Shown one piece after another: positions 1 to 8,637 of a DNA stretch of 44,045 nt. The first letter of the stretch is position 1; each line of letters begins with the position of its first letter. Made by a program: the position numbers and the translations under genes. Under the pieces are notes generated by a model. The model had not been told where the DNA came from, ran no database searches, and saw only the letters and a program-made list of their open reading frames with translations. Origin of the DNA: Burkholderiales bacterium (GTDB lineage: Bacteria; Pseudomonadota; Gammaproteobacteria; Burkholderiales; Casimicrobiaceae); the NCBI GenBank assembly GCA_031270015.1, contig JAISYH010000055.1, positions 1-44,045 on the forward strand. The letters run 5' to 3'.

Positions 1-52
1 TCTCTCGCAAAATGCGGACTATTGGTTCATCACTGTAATATTTCTTCTTCAT
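1..52 (-). CDS. IS3-family transposase OrfA, N-terminal fragment at the window edge
   Basis: Seventeen codons are visible from the ATG at 52-50, giving MKKKYYSDEPIVRILRE. This matches the usual start of IS3-family OrfA proteins, where a basic stretch leads into E-Q-I-V-x-I-L-R-E, the first helix of a helix-turn-helix that binds the IS ends. The spacing from the GGAGG ribosome site is ideal, so the start is secure. In this family OrfA and OrfB are usually joined by programmed frameshifting to make the active transposase; OrfB would lie outside the window. Whether the element is intact cannot be judged here. Confidence 0.7.
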   Translation of the reverse strand, partial: MKKKYYSDEPIVRILRE

Positions 53-118
53 AACGCCTCCTTCTTCAAGAGACCATTATCTCTACTTCAATTGGATCGA
101 AAAAATGGGGACAGGTCA
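1..118 (-). mobile_element. Left end of an IS3-family insertion sequence (partial)
   Basis: Read on the minus strand, the element starts at base 118 with TGACCTGTCCCC, a terminal inverted repeat of the kind seen in IS3-family elements. A short leader, a strong ribosome site (GGAGG) and the first codons of an OrfA transposase follow, and the element then runs off the window. The boundary is sharp: the reading frame entering from the right encodes a plausible secreted protein up to base 119 and then continues into IS leader sequence until a stop at 66-68. The other IS end and any target duplication lie outside the window. Family assignment rests on the OrfA start and the terminal sequence, so subgroup is unknown. 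Confidence 0.75.
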
Positions 119-458
119 GAAGCGCTTTTTGTTCATCATCAGGTAGTTGCCTATTCGCGGCTATAAATTTACTTAAAGTGTAGCCTTCTAAACCGATCTC
201 ATCTCCTTTCTCCGTTGGATTACTTTTACGGGCAATTATTTCACCACTGCTTGGATTGATATCAAAATAAATCTCTCCAAGATTTTCTTGAAATATCGCA
301 ATACCAAGCCTTTCGAGTAAGTCTGTGTTTTGTAGCATAGACCGCTGATACGCTTCCCGTGTCAACGCCGCATGGGTGGAAACCTCATACGCAAAAGAAA
401 GATTTGGGTAAAGAATCAATGCGACCAGCCAAACTAAATGTTTACTTAACTTAATCAT
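66..458 (-). pseudogene. Secreted protein gene truncated by IS insertion
   Basis: The first 23 or so residues form a signal peptide (short basic start, hydrophobic core, cleavage near SFA-Y). The mature part begins YEVSTHAALTREAYQRS, a His-containing motif resembling the N-terminus of uncharacterised secreted proteins; a link to zinc-dependent phospholipase-like folds is only a guess. The chromosomal frame ends at base 119. The last 16 or so residues, from T-C-P-H-F-F-D to the stop, are encoded by the IS3 end, so the natural C-terminus is missing. The start lies 8 bases inside the 3' end of the upstream lipoprotein gene, so the two were translationally coupled and probably work together. The product is probably non-functional unless the lost part is short. 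Confidence 0.7.
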
Positions 459-1329
459 TTGATTTCTCCTTTTGCTGCTTTTGTGCCTTGCTCTTATGCC
501 GATCTAAATTGCGGAAAAAAAACAAATAACTATTTTCAAAATACTTCAAAGAACTTTCACTAAAGCCAAGCTCCGTCATTTCCTGATATACAGCTTTCGC
601 TATAGCATAGCTACCCTCGGATTTTGAAAATGCAAATGGAAGATATCTGCCACAACCCTGTGCATACGCTATATTATCTAATTCTTTCCATTTCTCTCCT
701 TGTGTTGTCGCCGTCGAAGGATAGAGATAGATCGTGCCGCGCTCTTTTGAGGCGATCAATGCCGACCTCTCATCTGGATAGGGTGTTGGTAATCTTTTCG
801 TCGACCAAGGCGCTGTTCTCTCTTCATCGCGCTTTGTTGTATGAAGTATTTTTTCCGGAGGATAACTCTCATAAACATACCAAGCATTATCTTGATAGCG
901 GTATTCAGAACGAAACGGCGGATAAAAGACCAGTTGATAGCCTCGCTTGTACGCAGATACCAGGCGCGGACCTCTTCTCCAATTTTTATCCCCACGCACC
1001 CGCTCGTCTCGGTCATTGGGTAAATAAGCATAACCGTTCTCATCGGTAACAGCGCTTTCAGAAGCAAAACAGGTTATACCCCCCCGTCCGTCGGGTCCAT
1101 CATAACGGCCGACCACAATCGCGTCCGCAATCGGTTGTTTCGTGCTGATATCCACTACCTGAACCCGCGCTTCCATTTGATTTTCCGTGCCGGGAATATA
1201 GGGCGGAAACAAACCGTCACGCATTCGGTCGTAGATAGTTACCTCATAGTGCGATGGCGAGGTACAACCTGTACCGCCAAGGACAAATAACAGCGCAAGA
1301 AACATCATTGATTTTTTGAGTAGCATCAT
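451..1329 (-). CDS. Hypothetical lipoprotein with carboxypeptidase-regulatory-like region
   Basis: The chosen start (ATG at 1329) follows the ribosome site GGTGGAG with 5-base spacing; the frame is open to 1344 but that start lies before the site. The N-terminus is a lipoprotein signal ending in LGGTGC, so the mature protein should be lipidated on Cys and anchored to a membrane. Residues from about 50 to 100 (RVQVVDISTKQPIADAIVVG, then TDENGYAYLP) follow the pattern of a transthyretin-like carboxypeptidase regulatory beta fold, often used for surface or envelope interactions. The rest is unrecognised, with many Tyr and Pro. The stop overlaps the start of the next, IS-truncated gene. A good promoter lies 60-90 bases upstream. 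Function unknown; a structural or accessory envelope role is an inference. Confidence 0.65.
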   Translation of the reverse strand: MMLLKKSMMFLALLFVLGGTGCTSPSHYEVTIYDRMRDGLFPPYIPGTENQMEARVQVVDISTKQPIADAIVVGRYDGPDGRGGITCFASESAVTDENGYAYLPNDRDERVRGDKNWRRGPRLVSAYKRGYQLVFYPPFRSEYRYQDNAWYVYESYPPEKILHTTKRDEERTAPWSTKRLPTPYPDERSALIASKERGTIYLYPSTATTQGEKWKELDNIAYAQGCGRYLPFAFSKSEGSYAIAKAVYQEMTELGFSESSLKYFENSYLFFFRNLDRHKSKAQKQQKEKSND

Positions 1330-1386
1330 CTTCTCCACCATCACATTCCATCAAACTGTAATCTTCTTAAGTTCAGTTACCAGAAA

Positions 1387-1415
1387 AATATAATGGTTGT
1401 CTTAATTCGAGTCAA
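1387..1415 (-). promoter_or_regulatory. Sigma-70-type promoter for the lipoprotein gene
   Basis: On the minus strand TTGACT (1415-1410) and TATATT (1392-1387) are separated by exactly 17 bases. This is the expected layout of a strong housekeeping promoter, 57 bases before the chosen start. It would drive the lipoprotein gene and the IS-truncated gene as a two-gene operon. Confidence 0.6.
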
Positions 1416-1892
1416 CTTCTTTTTGATATTGTTTTCTAAATTTCTACAGGTTTAATCTTTTAGTAATATGTCTATAAAGAGAGACATATGCGAGCCGACA
1501 ATTCAATAGGCAAATCTATCACCCGTTTGTCAGGAAACTCTCCTTTGTTTTATCAGGACCTTTAACTCGTCAACATCGGTTCGGGATCAGCGGCAGTATC
1601 GGCAGTAATGCCATCAGCAACATCATCGCCACGACCATTCCTGGAACAGAGGTGTATCTTTTGGGGTATATATAAGTAATGACAAAGGACCGGAAGCCCG
1701 TGATCTCATCAATCGGTGATTAAACCCTCACACTCTCCCCACACCAAGAACACCGAAAATTCGCTTCGCTATTCAAACGCTTCGCCCAATATCGTCAAAC
1801 AGGAGCAGATGGAAGTCACGGTACGTCTCTTCGAAGATCGTCCGCAACCTCTCAAAAGGTAATTGATCTACTTGTTTATTGGTCCCGACATT
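1416..1892. other. Gene-free stretch with hairpin and possible relic frames
   Basis: No convincing gene is present between the lipoprotein promoter and the end of carB. An 8-bp inverted repeat, ATATGTCT/AGACATAT with an 8-base loop, lies at 1466-1489. On the minus strand about 1565-1690 is an open frame whose end is very hydrophobic (MVVAMMLLMALLPILPLIP), like the tail of a membrane protein. On the plus strand about 1757-1861 is a short open frame ending in MEVTVRLFEDRPQPLKR. Both lack ribosome sites and may be gene remnants. No clear terminator for carB was found. Confidence 0.35.
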
Positions 1893-4800
1893 TTATGAAA
1901 CTTGTAGCGGATAAATGTCCCAATTGCGCGGCGACTCCAACCCCTTCACCGCCGCTTCCGCGCCAGATATCGTAGTGCAATAAGGGATGCGATGCGCCAG
2001 CGCTGAAATTCTCACCTGACTCGAATCGGCAATCGCGGTACTGGTTTCGTCAACGGTAGTAAAGAGCATCGCTACATCGCCGCTGATGATCCGATCAACG
2101 ATATTAGGGCGACTTTCTTTGATCTTATTAACGGTTTCAACCGGAAGCCCCGTTTCACGCAGAGCTTCCGCCGTTCCCGTCGTTGCCAATAGCTTATAAC
2201 CCATCGCGTGCAATTTGCGCGCAACGACAACGGCGCGCGCGCGGTCACTACTTTTGACCGTCAACAATACCGATCCGCTTTGCGGTAAGCGAACGCCCGC
2301 CGCAAGTTGCGACTTAAACAACGCTTCGCCAAACGTTTTGCCGATACCCATGACTTCGCCGGTCGAGCGCATTTCAGGACCCAATACAGGATCAACGCCC
2401 AAAAATTTTGAAAACGGAAAAACCGCCTCTTTGACGTTGATATAGCGCGGCATTGCTTCTTCGGTAATCCCCTGCATGTTTAAAGTTTTGCCAACCATCG
2501 TCCGCGCCGCGATTTTGGCGAGTTGCAAACCGGTGGCTTTGGACACGAATGGCACTGTGCGCGACGCGCGCGGGTTGACTTCCAGTACGTAAATTTCCGG
2601 CTTTTCGCCGTTTCGTTCGCGTTGAATCGCAAATTGAACGTTCATCAGCCCGACGACTTGCAACGCTTGCGCCATCGCGCGCGTTTGCGCTTTCAGTTGA
2701 TCGACCGTTTCTTCAGAAAGTGTGTACGGCGGCAACGCGCATGCCGAATCACCGGAGTGCACGCCCGCTTGTTCGATGTGCTCCATCACGCCGCCGATCA
2801 ACACCCTTTCACCGTCAGCGATACAATCGACATCACATTCGATGGCGTCATCCAAAAAGCGATCCAGCAACACTGGCGAATCGTGCGATACGGAAACGGC
2901 TTCGCGCATATAGCGTTGCAGATCATGGGCGTCGTGGACGATTTCCATCGCCCGCCCGCCCAGCACATATGAGGGACGTACCACCAACGGATAACCGATT
3001 TCTTCGGCGCGTCGCAACGCTTCTTCTTCGGTGCGCGCAGTGGTATTCGGCGGTTGCCTCAAGTTTAATGTTTGTAGAAGTTTCTGGAAACGTTCACGGT
3101 CTTCGGCAGCGTCGATGTTCATCGGTGATGTGCCGATGATTGGAACACCGTGCGCTTCGAGCGACAGCGCGATTTTCAGCGGCGTTTGCCCGCCGTATTG
3201 CACGATCACGCCTTCGGGTTTTTCGACGCGGACGATTTCAAGCAAATTCTCCAACGTCAACGGCTCGAAATACAAACGATCCGAAGTATCATAATCGGTC
3301 GAAACGGTTTCGGGATTACAGTTGACCATGATCGTTTCAAAACCATCTTTGCGCAACGCCATCGCCGCATGAACGCAACAATAATCAAACTCGATACCTT
3401 GCCCGATTCTGTTAGGACCGCCGCCCAAAACAATAATTTTGCGGCGATCGGACGGCGCCGCTTCGCACACACCGTGCGCCGCTTCGTAGGTCGAATAAAG
3501 ATAGGCAGTCTGACTCGCAAATTCCGCCGCGCAGGTATCCACCCGTTTGAATACAGGACGAACATTCAGCGCGTGACGGCGCGCGCGCGCGTCATTTTCC
3601 GTCGTACCCAAGAGCTTGGCGAGCCGCCGATCAGAAAATCCTTTCTGCTTCAAAAACCGCCACTCTTTCTCGGTGAGCGATTCGAGGGCGCATGTTTTCA
3701 CAGTTTGCTCGATGGTGATCAGTTCTTCGATCTGCGCCAAAAACCAAGGATCAATATTGGTTTCACGCGCAATATCATCGCGCGACATGCCAATTCTAAA
3801 CGCATCGGCAATATAGCGTATACGCTCCGGACCAGCGGCAAACAATTCGTCTTCGATTCTCACGCGGTCGGTTTCTTTTTCGTCGAGTCCATCAATGTTT
3901 ATCTCAAGTCCGCGTAATGCTTTTTGCAACGACTCTTGAAATGTACGCCCGATTGCCATCACTTCACCGACTGATTTCATTTGCGTGGTCAAGCGTTGAT
4001 CCGCGCCACGAAATTTTTCAAACGCGAAACGCGGTACTTTCGTGACGACATAATCAATCGTCGGTTCGAACGATGCCGGCGTTGCGCCACCAGTAATATC
4101 ATTTTTCAATTCATTGAGCGTATAACCGACCGCGAGTTTTGCGGCGATTTTTGCAATCGGAAAACCCGTCGCTTTCGATGCGAGCGCGGAAGAACGCGAT
4201 ACGCGCGGATTCATTTCGATCACGATCATCCTCCCATTTTTCGGATTGACCGCAAACTGTACATTCGAGCCGCCCGTATCGACACCGATTTCGCGCAACA
4301 CCGCAAACGACGCGTCGCGCATGATCTGATATTCTTTGTCGGTCAACGTTTGCGCAGGCGCGACCGTAATCGAATCGCCGGTATGAATTCCCATCGGATC
4401 TAAGTTTTCGATGGAGCAAATAATGATGCAATTATCTTTATGATCGCGCACGACCTCCATCTCAAATTCTTTCCAGCCGAGTAACGATTCTTCGATCAAT
4501 AACTCATGAATCGGCGAAAGATCGAGTCCGCGCAAACAAATCTCGCGGAACTCATCGGGATTATACGCAATCCCGCCGCCTGTACCGCCTAGCGTGAACG
4601 AAGGACGAATCACGAGCGGATAGCCGCTGTTGCCATTCATCTCGGAAATTTTCCGCTGAACGGCTTGCGCTTCTTCCCACGAATGCGCGACGCCGGAACG
4701 CGCCGATTGCAAACCGATTTTATCCATCGCCTCTTTGAAACGTTGGCGGTCTTCCGCCTTGTCGATTGCGTCTGGCGACGCGCCGATCAATTCGCAGCCG

Positions 4801-5132
4801 TATTTTTCGAGTAAACCCTTGCGATGTAAATCAAGCGCCGCATTCAAAGCGGTTTGTCCGCCCATAGTTGGCAGAATCGCGTCCGGCCGTTCTTCCATCA
4901 GGATACGCTCAAGCACTTCGACGGTAATGGGTTCGACGTAGGTCGCGTCCGCCATTTCGGGATCGGTCATGATCGTCGCCGGATTACTGTTCAATAAAAT
5001 CACACGATAACCTTCTTCGCGCAATGCTTTGACGGCTTGAACGCCAGAATAGTCAAATTCGCACGCCTGACCAATGATGATGGGACCGGCGCCGATAATC
5101 AATATACTGTTAATATCTGTACGTTTGGGCAT
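1893..5132 (-). CDS. carB: Carbamoyl-phosphate synthase large subunit
   Basis: CarB makes carbamoyl phosphate from bicarbonate, two ATP and ammonia passed from CarA; the product feeds pyrimidine and arginine synthesis. At 1079 residues it is full length. The two homologous halves are both clear: the N-terminal carboxyphosphate half begins with the pre-ATP-grasp motif [17 protein letters not shown] and the second half with [17 protein letters not shown] near residue 570. Each has an ATP-grasp core ([12 protein letters not shown] and [12 protein letters not shown]). The last 140 or so residues form the MGS-like allosteric domain with [17 protein letters not shown]. The start is the ATG 18 bases after leuE; its ribosome site is weak. 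It is the third gene of carA-leuE-carB. The greA gene often found downstream is absent. Confidence 0.97.
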   Translation of the reverse strand: MPKRTDINSILIIGAGPIIIGQACEFDYSGVQAVKALREEGYRVILLNSNPATIMTDPEMADATYVEPITVEVLERILMEERPDAILPTMGGQTALNAALDLHRKGLLEKYGCELIGASPDAIDKAEDRQRFKEAMDKIGLQSARSGVAHSWEEAQAVQRKISEMNGNSGYPLVIRPSFTLGGTGGGIAYNPDEFREICLRGLDLSPIHELLIEESLLGWKEFEMEVVRDHKDNCIIICSIENLDPMGIHTGDSITVAPAQTLTDKEYQIMRDASFAVLREIGVDTGGSNVQFAVNPKNGRMIVIEMNPRVSRSSALASKATGFPIAKIAAKLAVGYTLNELKNDITGGATPASFEPTIDYVVTKVPRFAFEKFRGADQRLTTQMKSVGEVMAIGRTFQESLQKALRGLEINIDGLDEKETDRVRIEDELFAAGPERIRYIADAFRIGMSRDDIARETNIDPWFLAQIEELITIEQTVKTCALESLTEKEWRFLKQKGFSDRRLAKLLGTTENDARARRHALNVRPVFKRVDTCAAEFASQTAYLYSTYEAAHGVCEAAPSDRRKIIVLGGGPNRIGQGIEFDYCCVHAAMALRKDGFETIMVNCNPETVSTDYDTSDRLYFEPLTLENLLEIVRVEKPEGVIVQYGGQTPLKIALSLEAHGVPIIGTSPMNIDAAEDRERFQKLLQTLNLRQPPNTTARTEEEALRRAEEIGYPLVVRPSYVLGGRAMEIVHDAHDLQRYMREAVSVSHDSPVLLDRFLDDAIECDVDCIADGERVLIGGVMEHIEQAGVHSGDSACALPPYTLSEETVDQLKAQTRAMAQALQVVGLMNVQFAIQRERNGEKPEIYVLEVNPRASRTVPFVSKATGLQLAKIAARTMVGKTLNMQGITEEAMPRYINVKEAVFPFSKFLGVDPVLGPEMRSTGEVMGIGKTFGEALFKSQLAAGVRLPQSGSVLLTVKSSDRARAVVVARKLHAMGYKLLATTGTAEALRETGLPVETVNKIKESRPNIVDRIISGDVAMLFTTVDETSTAIADSSQVRISALAHRIPYCTTISGAEAAVKGLESPRNWDIYPLQVS

Positions 5133-5150
5133 GAAATACTCAAATAATAA

Positions 5151-5804
5151 TTAAGATAATGTCGTAGTGACTAATTTGACGCCGAATCCGATAAATAACG
5201 CGCCGACGGAAGATGTCGCGCCGACAGTCAATATACGGCGGCGTTGAAACCAAATCGCCAATTGGACGCCGACAAAAATAAGCACACTCAGGTAAATCGC
5301 ACTGACCAGTTCAAGAACGACGCCAAGAATCAAAAATGATAAGCCTGGATGTGCATACGTCGGATCGACGAACTGGATAAAAAATGAAATAAAAAACAAT
5401 ATTGCTTTCGGATTCGATAAACTGAGTAGCAACGCGCGACGGAACGAATGCGGCGTCAAATTGACCGGTGACGATGGCTTTAAGCGGCTTTCCTCCATAC
5501 GCAACAAGAACCACGCTTTGCGCAACAAACCAAATCCCAAATAACAAAGATACAACGCGCCTAATACTTTGATTGCGGTAAACAACACCGGTTCAGCTTT
5601 CAGCAACGACGCCACACCCACCACCGCCAACAGCATCAAAATTGCGTCGCCCAAGAATATCGCGCAAGCGGCGCGATAGCCTTCCTTGACGCCATATTGC
5701 GCCGCCGTTGTCAATACCAATAATGAATTCGGTCCCGGCAACACCACGATGATGATCACACCGATCAGGTAAGTCCAAAAATCCGTAATACCGAAACCGC
5801 TCAT
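5151..5804 (-). CDS. leuE: LysE-family amino acid exporter, LeuE type
   Basis: A 217-residue inner-membrane protein of the LysE/RhtB superfamily, with about six hydrophobic segments and the family motif VLPGPNSLLVLTTAAQYG near residue 22, followed by GYRAACAIFLGDAILM. The N-terminal third resembles the E. coli leucine exporter LeuE more than LysE or RhtB. Members export amino acids by proton-driven exchange. The gene lies between carA and carB with 18-base gaps on each side, so it is cotranscribed with them; an exporter gene at this place is also known from other betaproteobacteria. A role in relieving arginine- or pyrimidine-linked amino acid excess is inference. The substrate is not proven by sequence. 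Confidence 0.85.
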   Translation of the reverse strand: MSGFGITDFWTYLIGVIIIVVLPGPNSLLVLTTAAQYGVKEGYRAACAIFLGDAILMLLAVVGVASLLKAEPVLFTAIKVLGALYLCYLGFGLLRKAWFLLRMEESRLKPSSPVNLTPHSFRRALLLSLSNPKAILFFISFFIQFVDPTYAHPGLSFLILGVVLELVSAIYLSVLIFVGVQLAIWFQRRRILTVGATSSVGALFIGFGVKLVTTTLS

Positions 5805-5822
5805 GATCGTCCGTATCGGAAT

Positions 5823-6986
5823 TTAACGTTGCGCTTCCATCAATGAGATGAAATGATCGAAAAGCGGCACGATGTCATGCGGACCAGGCGAGGCTTCGGG
5901 GTGTCCTTGAAAACAAAACGCAGGCGCGTCGATACATTCGAAACCTTGTAGCGATCCATCGAACAGCGACATGTGCGTCATGCGCACCGTTGCTGGTAAC
6001 GTATCGGGATCGACTGCGAAACCATGATTTTGCGATGTGATGAACACGCGCCCGGTCGCAAGTTCCTGTACCGGATGGTTCGCGCCGTGATGACCGAATT
6101 TCATTTTGAACGTTTTTGCGCCGACCGCCAGTCCCATAATCTGATGCCCCAAACAAATGCCAAACAGCGGAATGCGCTGCGCGATACATGCGCGCGCCGT
6201 GTCGATCGCGTAAGCGCACGGTTCGGGATCGCCCGGTCCATTAGAAAGGAATACACCGTTAGGCTTGAACGCCAGAGCGTCTTTGAGTGATGTTTGCGCG
6301 GGAACGACCGTAACGCGGCAACCGCGTGACGCCAACAACCGCAAAATATTACGTTTGACGCCATAATCGTAAGCGACAACATGAAAGCGCGTATCTCGAA
6401 TACTGCCGTAACCGTCTTGCAGCGACCACTCCGATTCCTTCCACGAATAGGTTTTTCGCGTCGAAACTTCTTTGGCGAGATCCATGCCCGCCAGTCCGGG
6501 AAATGCGCGCGCCAATTCCAGCGCGCGAGCGGCATTCGCTTTTTCGCCAGTGATGATCGCGCCTGCTTGCGCGCCGAATGTACGCAACCGCTGTGTCAAC
6601 GCGCGCGTGTCAATACCGGCAATCGCCACCATACCATTACGCCGTAAATACTCCGGCAAACTTTCTTCCATGCGGAAATTCGACGCGCACAGTGGCACAT
6701 CTTTGACGATCAAACCGGCAGCGTAAGGTCGGTCTGCTTCCGCGTCTTCGGCATTCGCGCCAACATTACCGATGTGCGGATAAGTCAACGTGACGATTTG
6801 TTGAGCGTAACTCGGGTCGGTCAGGATTTCCTGATAACCGGTCATCGACGTATTGAATACCACCTCGCCGACCGTTTCGCCGACAATGCCGACACCAAAA
6901 CCTTCGAATATCGTACCGTCCGCAAGCGCCAGCCACGCGGGCGGAAATGAAGGACATAAATTCACTGACGATGCTAAAGAGGACAT
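5823..6986 (-). CDS. carA: Carbamoyl-phosphate synthase small subunit (glutaminase)
   Basis: CarA hydrolyses glutamine and channels ammonia to CarB. The chosen start (ATG at 6986, 387 residues) gives the usual length and puts the conserved [17 protein letters not shown] near the N-terminus; the frame stays open to 7055 but that part is unlike the family. The N-terminal CPSase_sm domain runs to about residue 150. The class I glutamine amidotransferase domain carries the nucleophile Cys in LFGICLGHQ and the His/Glu pair in [11 protein letters not shown]. It heads the carA-leuE-carB operon. A 13-bp-stem hairpin lies about 70 bases upstream in the presumed leader, which could be a regulatory element. 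Confidence 0.96.
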   Translation of the reverse strand: MSSLASSVNLCPSFPPAWLALADGTIFEGFGVGIVGETVGEVVFNTSMTGYQEILTDPSYAQQIVTLTYPHIGNVGANAEDAEADRPYAAGLIVKDVPLCASNFRMEESLPEYLRRNGMVAIAGIDTRALTQRLRTFGAQAGAIITGEKANAARALELARAFPGLAGMDLAKEVSTRKTYSWKESEWSLQDGYGSIRDTRFHVVAYDYGVKRNILRLLASRGCRVTVVPAQTSLKDALAFKPNGVFLSNGPGDPEPCAYAIDTARACIAQRIPLFGICLGHQIMGLAVGAKTFKMKFGHHGANHPVQELATGRVFITSQNHGFAVDPDTLPATVRMTHMSLFDGSLQGFECIDAPAFCFQGHPEASPGPHDIVPLFDHFISLMEAQR

Positions 6987-7055
6987 CGAAAAACTTTCTT
7001 GAAAGAGATTGTCGCACGCGATCCCGCGTACACGTTCGCGCCATCTGAAAGACAA

Positions 7056-7089
7056 GATAACAACGCTCTATGCCAAGAGCGTTGTTATC
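7056..7089 (-). promoter_or_regulatory. Strong hairpin in the presumed carA leader
   Basis: GATAACAACGCTC (7056-7068) and GAGCGTTGTTATC (7077-7089) form a perfect 13-bp stem with an 8-base loop. In the direction of carA it is followed by TTGTCTTTC, a weak T-rich tract, 70 bases before the carA start. It could be an attenuator-like terminator, a protein-binding palindrome, or simply a second terminator after the lipoprotein gene. Confidence 0.6.
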
Positions 7090-7138
7090 CGTTCATTCTT
7101 GAATGAGTTATTTTAGCATTTCCGACATTGTTTCGGTA

Positions 7139-7170
7139 AAGCGGCAATCCCTCAAAAGGCATTGCCGCTT
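7139..7170 (-). terminator. Probable intrinsic terminator after the coiled-coil lipoprotein gene
   Basis: AAGCGGCAAT and ATTGCCGCTT form a 10-bp stem with a 12-base loop, starting 6 bases past the stop of the minus-strand gene at 7177. The T tract after the stem is short (TTTACC), so termination may be only moderate. Confidence 0.55.
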
Positions 7171-7176
7171 GGATAT

Positions 7177-8313
7177 TTAGAGATACCCTTTCGATTTAAG
7201 TTCCGCCACTGCCTGCTGGAAACGTCTGTAGTCTCTTTCGATTTTCGCGGATTCCCGTCGCGCTTGTTCGTGCGCGTCGAACGCCGCCCGCGCTTCCTTG
7301 AGCTTCTCTTCATACTGCTGCGCAATTGCCAAATTCTTTTTATCGTATTCCTGCCGTAATTCGTCCTGTTTGGATCGGTCTTCTTCCCGCATCTCTTTCC
7401 GTTGCGCGCTGATCTTTTCTTTTAATTGGTTTTGCTTGGCTTGTATGCCGTCCCGCGCCTCTTTTATTTTAGCGTCGATCTGTTCGATAGTCAGTTCCGT
7501 TCCATCATCGAGCTTGATCGTGTTTTGTTTGTTCGCAACAGCATCGGAACGCTTTTGAAGCAAAGGATCGATTAACCGTTTTTCTTCTTCGTTCAAGGAC
7601 TTCCCCACAGTTTCGAACTCTTTATCCAGCGTAGCCCGCATCTTTCTATGAGGACTTTCCTTTGAGTATTGCGTGCGCAACTTTTGATATTCTTTACGCG
7701 CCTCGTTTTGCGCTTTGATTCTTTCCTCATGTAAAGAACGCATTGTTTTTTGCGTTTCTTCTCTCAGCTTTCCGAAATCCACGCCGTTGTCTTTTTCTTT
7801 AAACTCGTTTTCGGCGCGTTTTTTGGATAAATCTTCTTCCATTCCCTTGATGATCGATTCGAAATCAGGCGTGTCGGTTTTCAAATAACCGTCTGGATTT
7901 TTACTGACGATTTCTTCGGTCAAATTCCCTTTCAACTCGTTCTGATCAAATTTGAGATTGCTGTATTGAAGCTGCCATTTGCTTTTTTCACTTCCCGATG
8001 CTTCGAGAGTGGCGGTAAACGGAATGTTTTTTCCTTTTTGCTCGGCGGGCGCAATGACAATCTTACCGCTTATTTCTACGATTTTTTCGTATAAGTTATG
8101 GCTCGTCGTCAAGTTTCCAGAGACGCGATACGTCGAAATATCGTTTTCCCGCTTGGTTCTTTCAAGGTTAATCGAGCTTATTTTTACTGTTCCCGGAAAC
8201 AGCTTCTCCAATTCTTCGGATAATATTTGGTCATTTGGTTTGCTGCCGCATCCGATCATGGCAAACGCCAACACAAGAACGGAAATCGCATAGCAGAAAA
8301 GTTTTTTGTTCAT
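7177..8313 (-). CDS. Hypothetical lipoprotein with long coiled coil
   Basis: A 378-residue protein with a lipoprotein signal (MNKKLFCYAISVLVLAFA then MIGC), so the mature protein starts at Cys and is membrane-anchored. Residues about 25-140 look like a small alpha/beta domain. From about 150 to the end the sequence is almost all charged helix, rich in Glu, Lys, Arg and Gln, typical of a long coiled coil (for example EEDRSKQDELRQEYDKKN). The start at 8313 is 9 bases after GGGAG; an alternative ATG two codons upstream is too close to the site. It is monocistronic with its own terminator. I do not recognise the family; an elongated periplasmic scaffold or spacer is a possible role. Confidence 0.7.
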   Translation of the reverse strand: MNKKLFCYAISVLVLAFAMIGCGSKPNDQILSEELEKLFPGTVKISSINLERTKRENDISTYRVSGNLTTSHNLYEKIVEISGKIVIAPAEQKGKNIPFTATLEASGSEKSKWQLQYSNLKFDQNELKGNLTEEIVSKNPDGYLKTDTPDFESIIKGMEEDLSKKRAENEFKEKDNGVDFGKLREETQKTMRSLHEERIKAQNEARKEYQKLRTQYSKESPHRKMRATLDKEFETVGKSLNEEEKRLIDPLLQKRSDAVANKQNTIKLDDGTELTIEQIDAKIKEARDGIQAKQNQLKEKISAQRKEMREEDRSKQDELRQEYDKKNLAIAQQYEEKLKEARAAFDAHEQARRESAKIERDYRRFQQAVAELKSKGYL

Positions 8314-8637
8314 GTTCATACACTCCCTTTGAGTTATCTTGTCCTAAACCGCTTTGAAATGATTGGCGCATAGGGCGAGTCATTGTATCAATGCTTTCGC
8401 ATAAACGCCATCAAGAACACGATGAATTCGATAAAAAAATCGTTTACGGGAAATCAATAGCAATCTAGTACGCGATTCCACCGTCCATCCGATCAGATGA
8501 TGAAATTCCATTGTGTTAGGCGGCACGCCATGAAATGGCGTCTAAATGGGCAAGCTGAATCCTCTCACCCTAATCAAGCACCATCGACAAAAAATACTGG
8601 CAATGTGTTAGCATTAGTTTCAAGGAGAATGTATACC

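Noticed and set aside
3150-3917. 255-codon plus-strand frame inside carB
   Set aside because: It is fully antisense to a conserved enzyme, Arg/Phe-rich, with no ribosome site; it is a shadow of the carB codon pattern.
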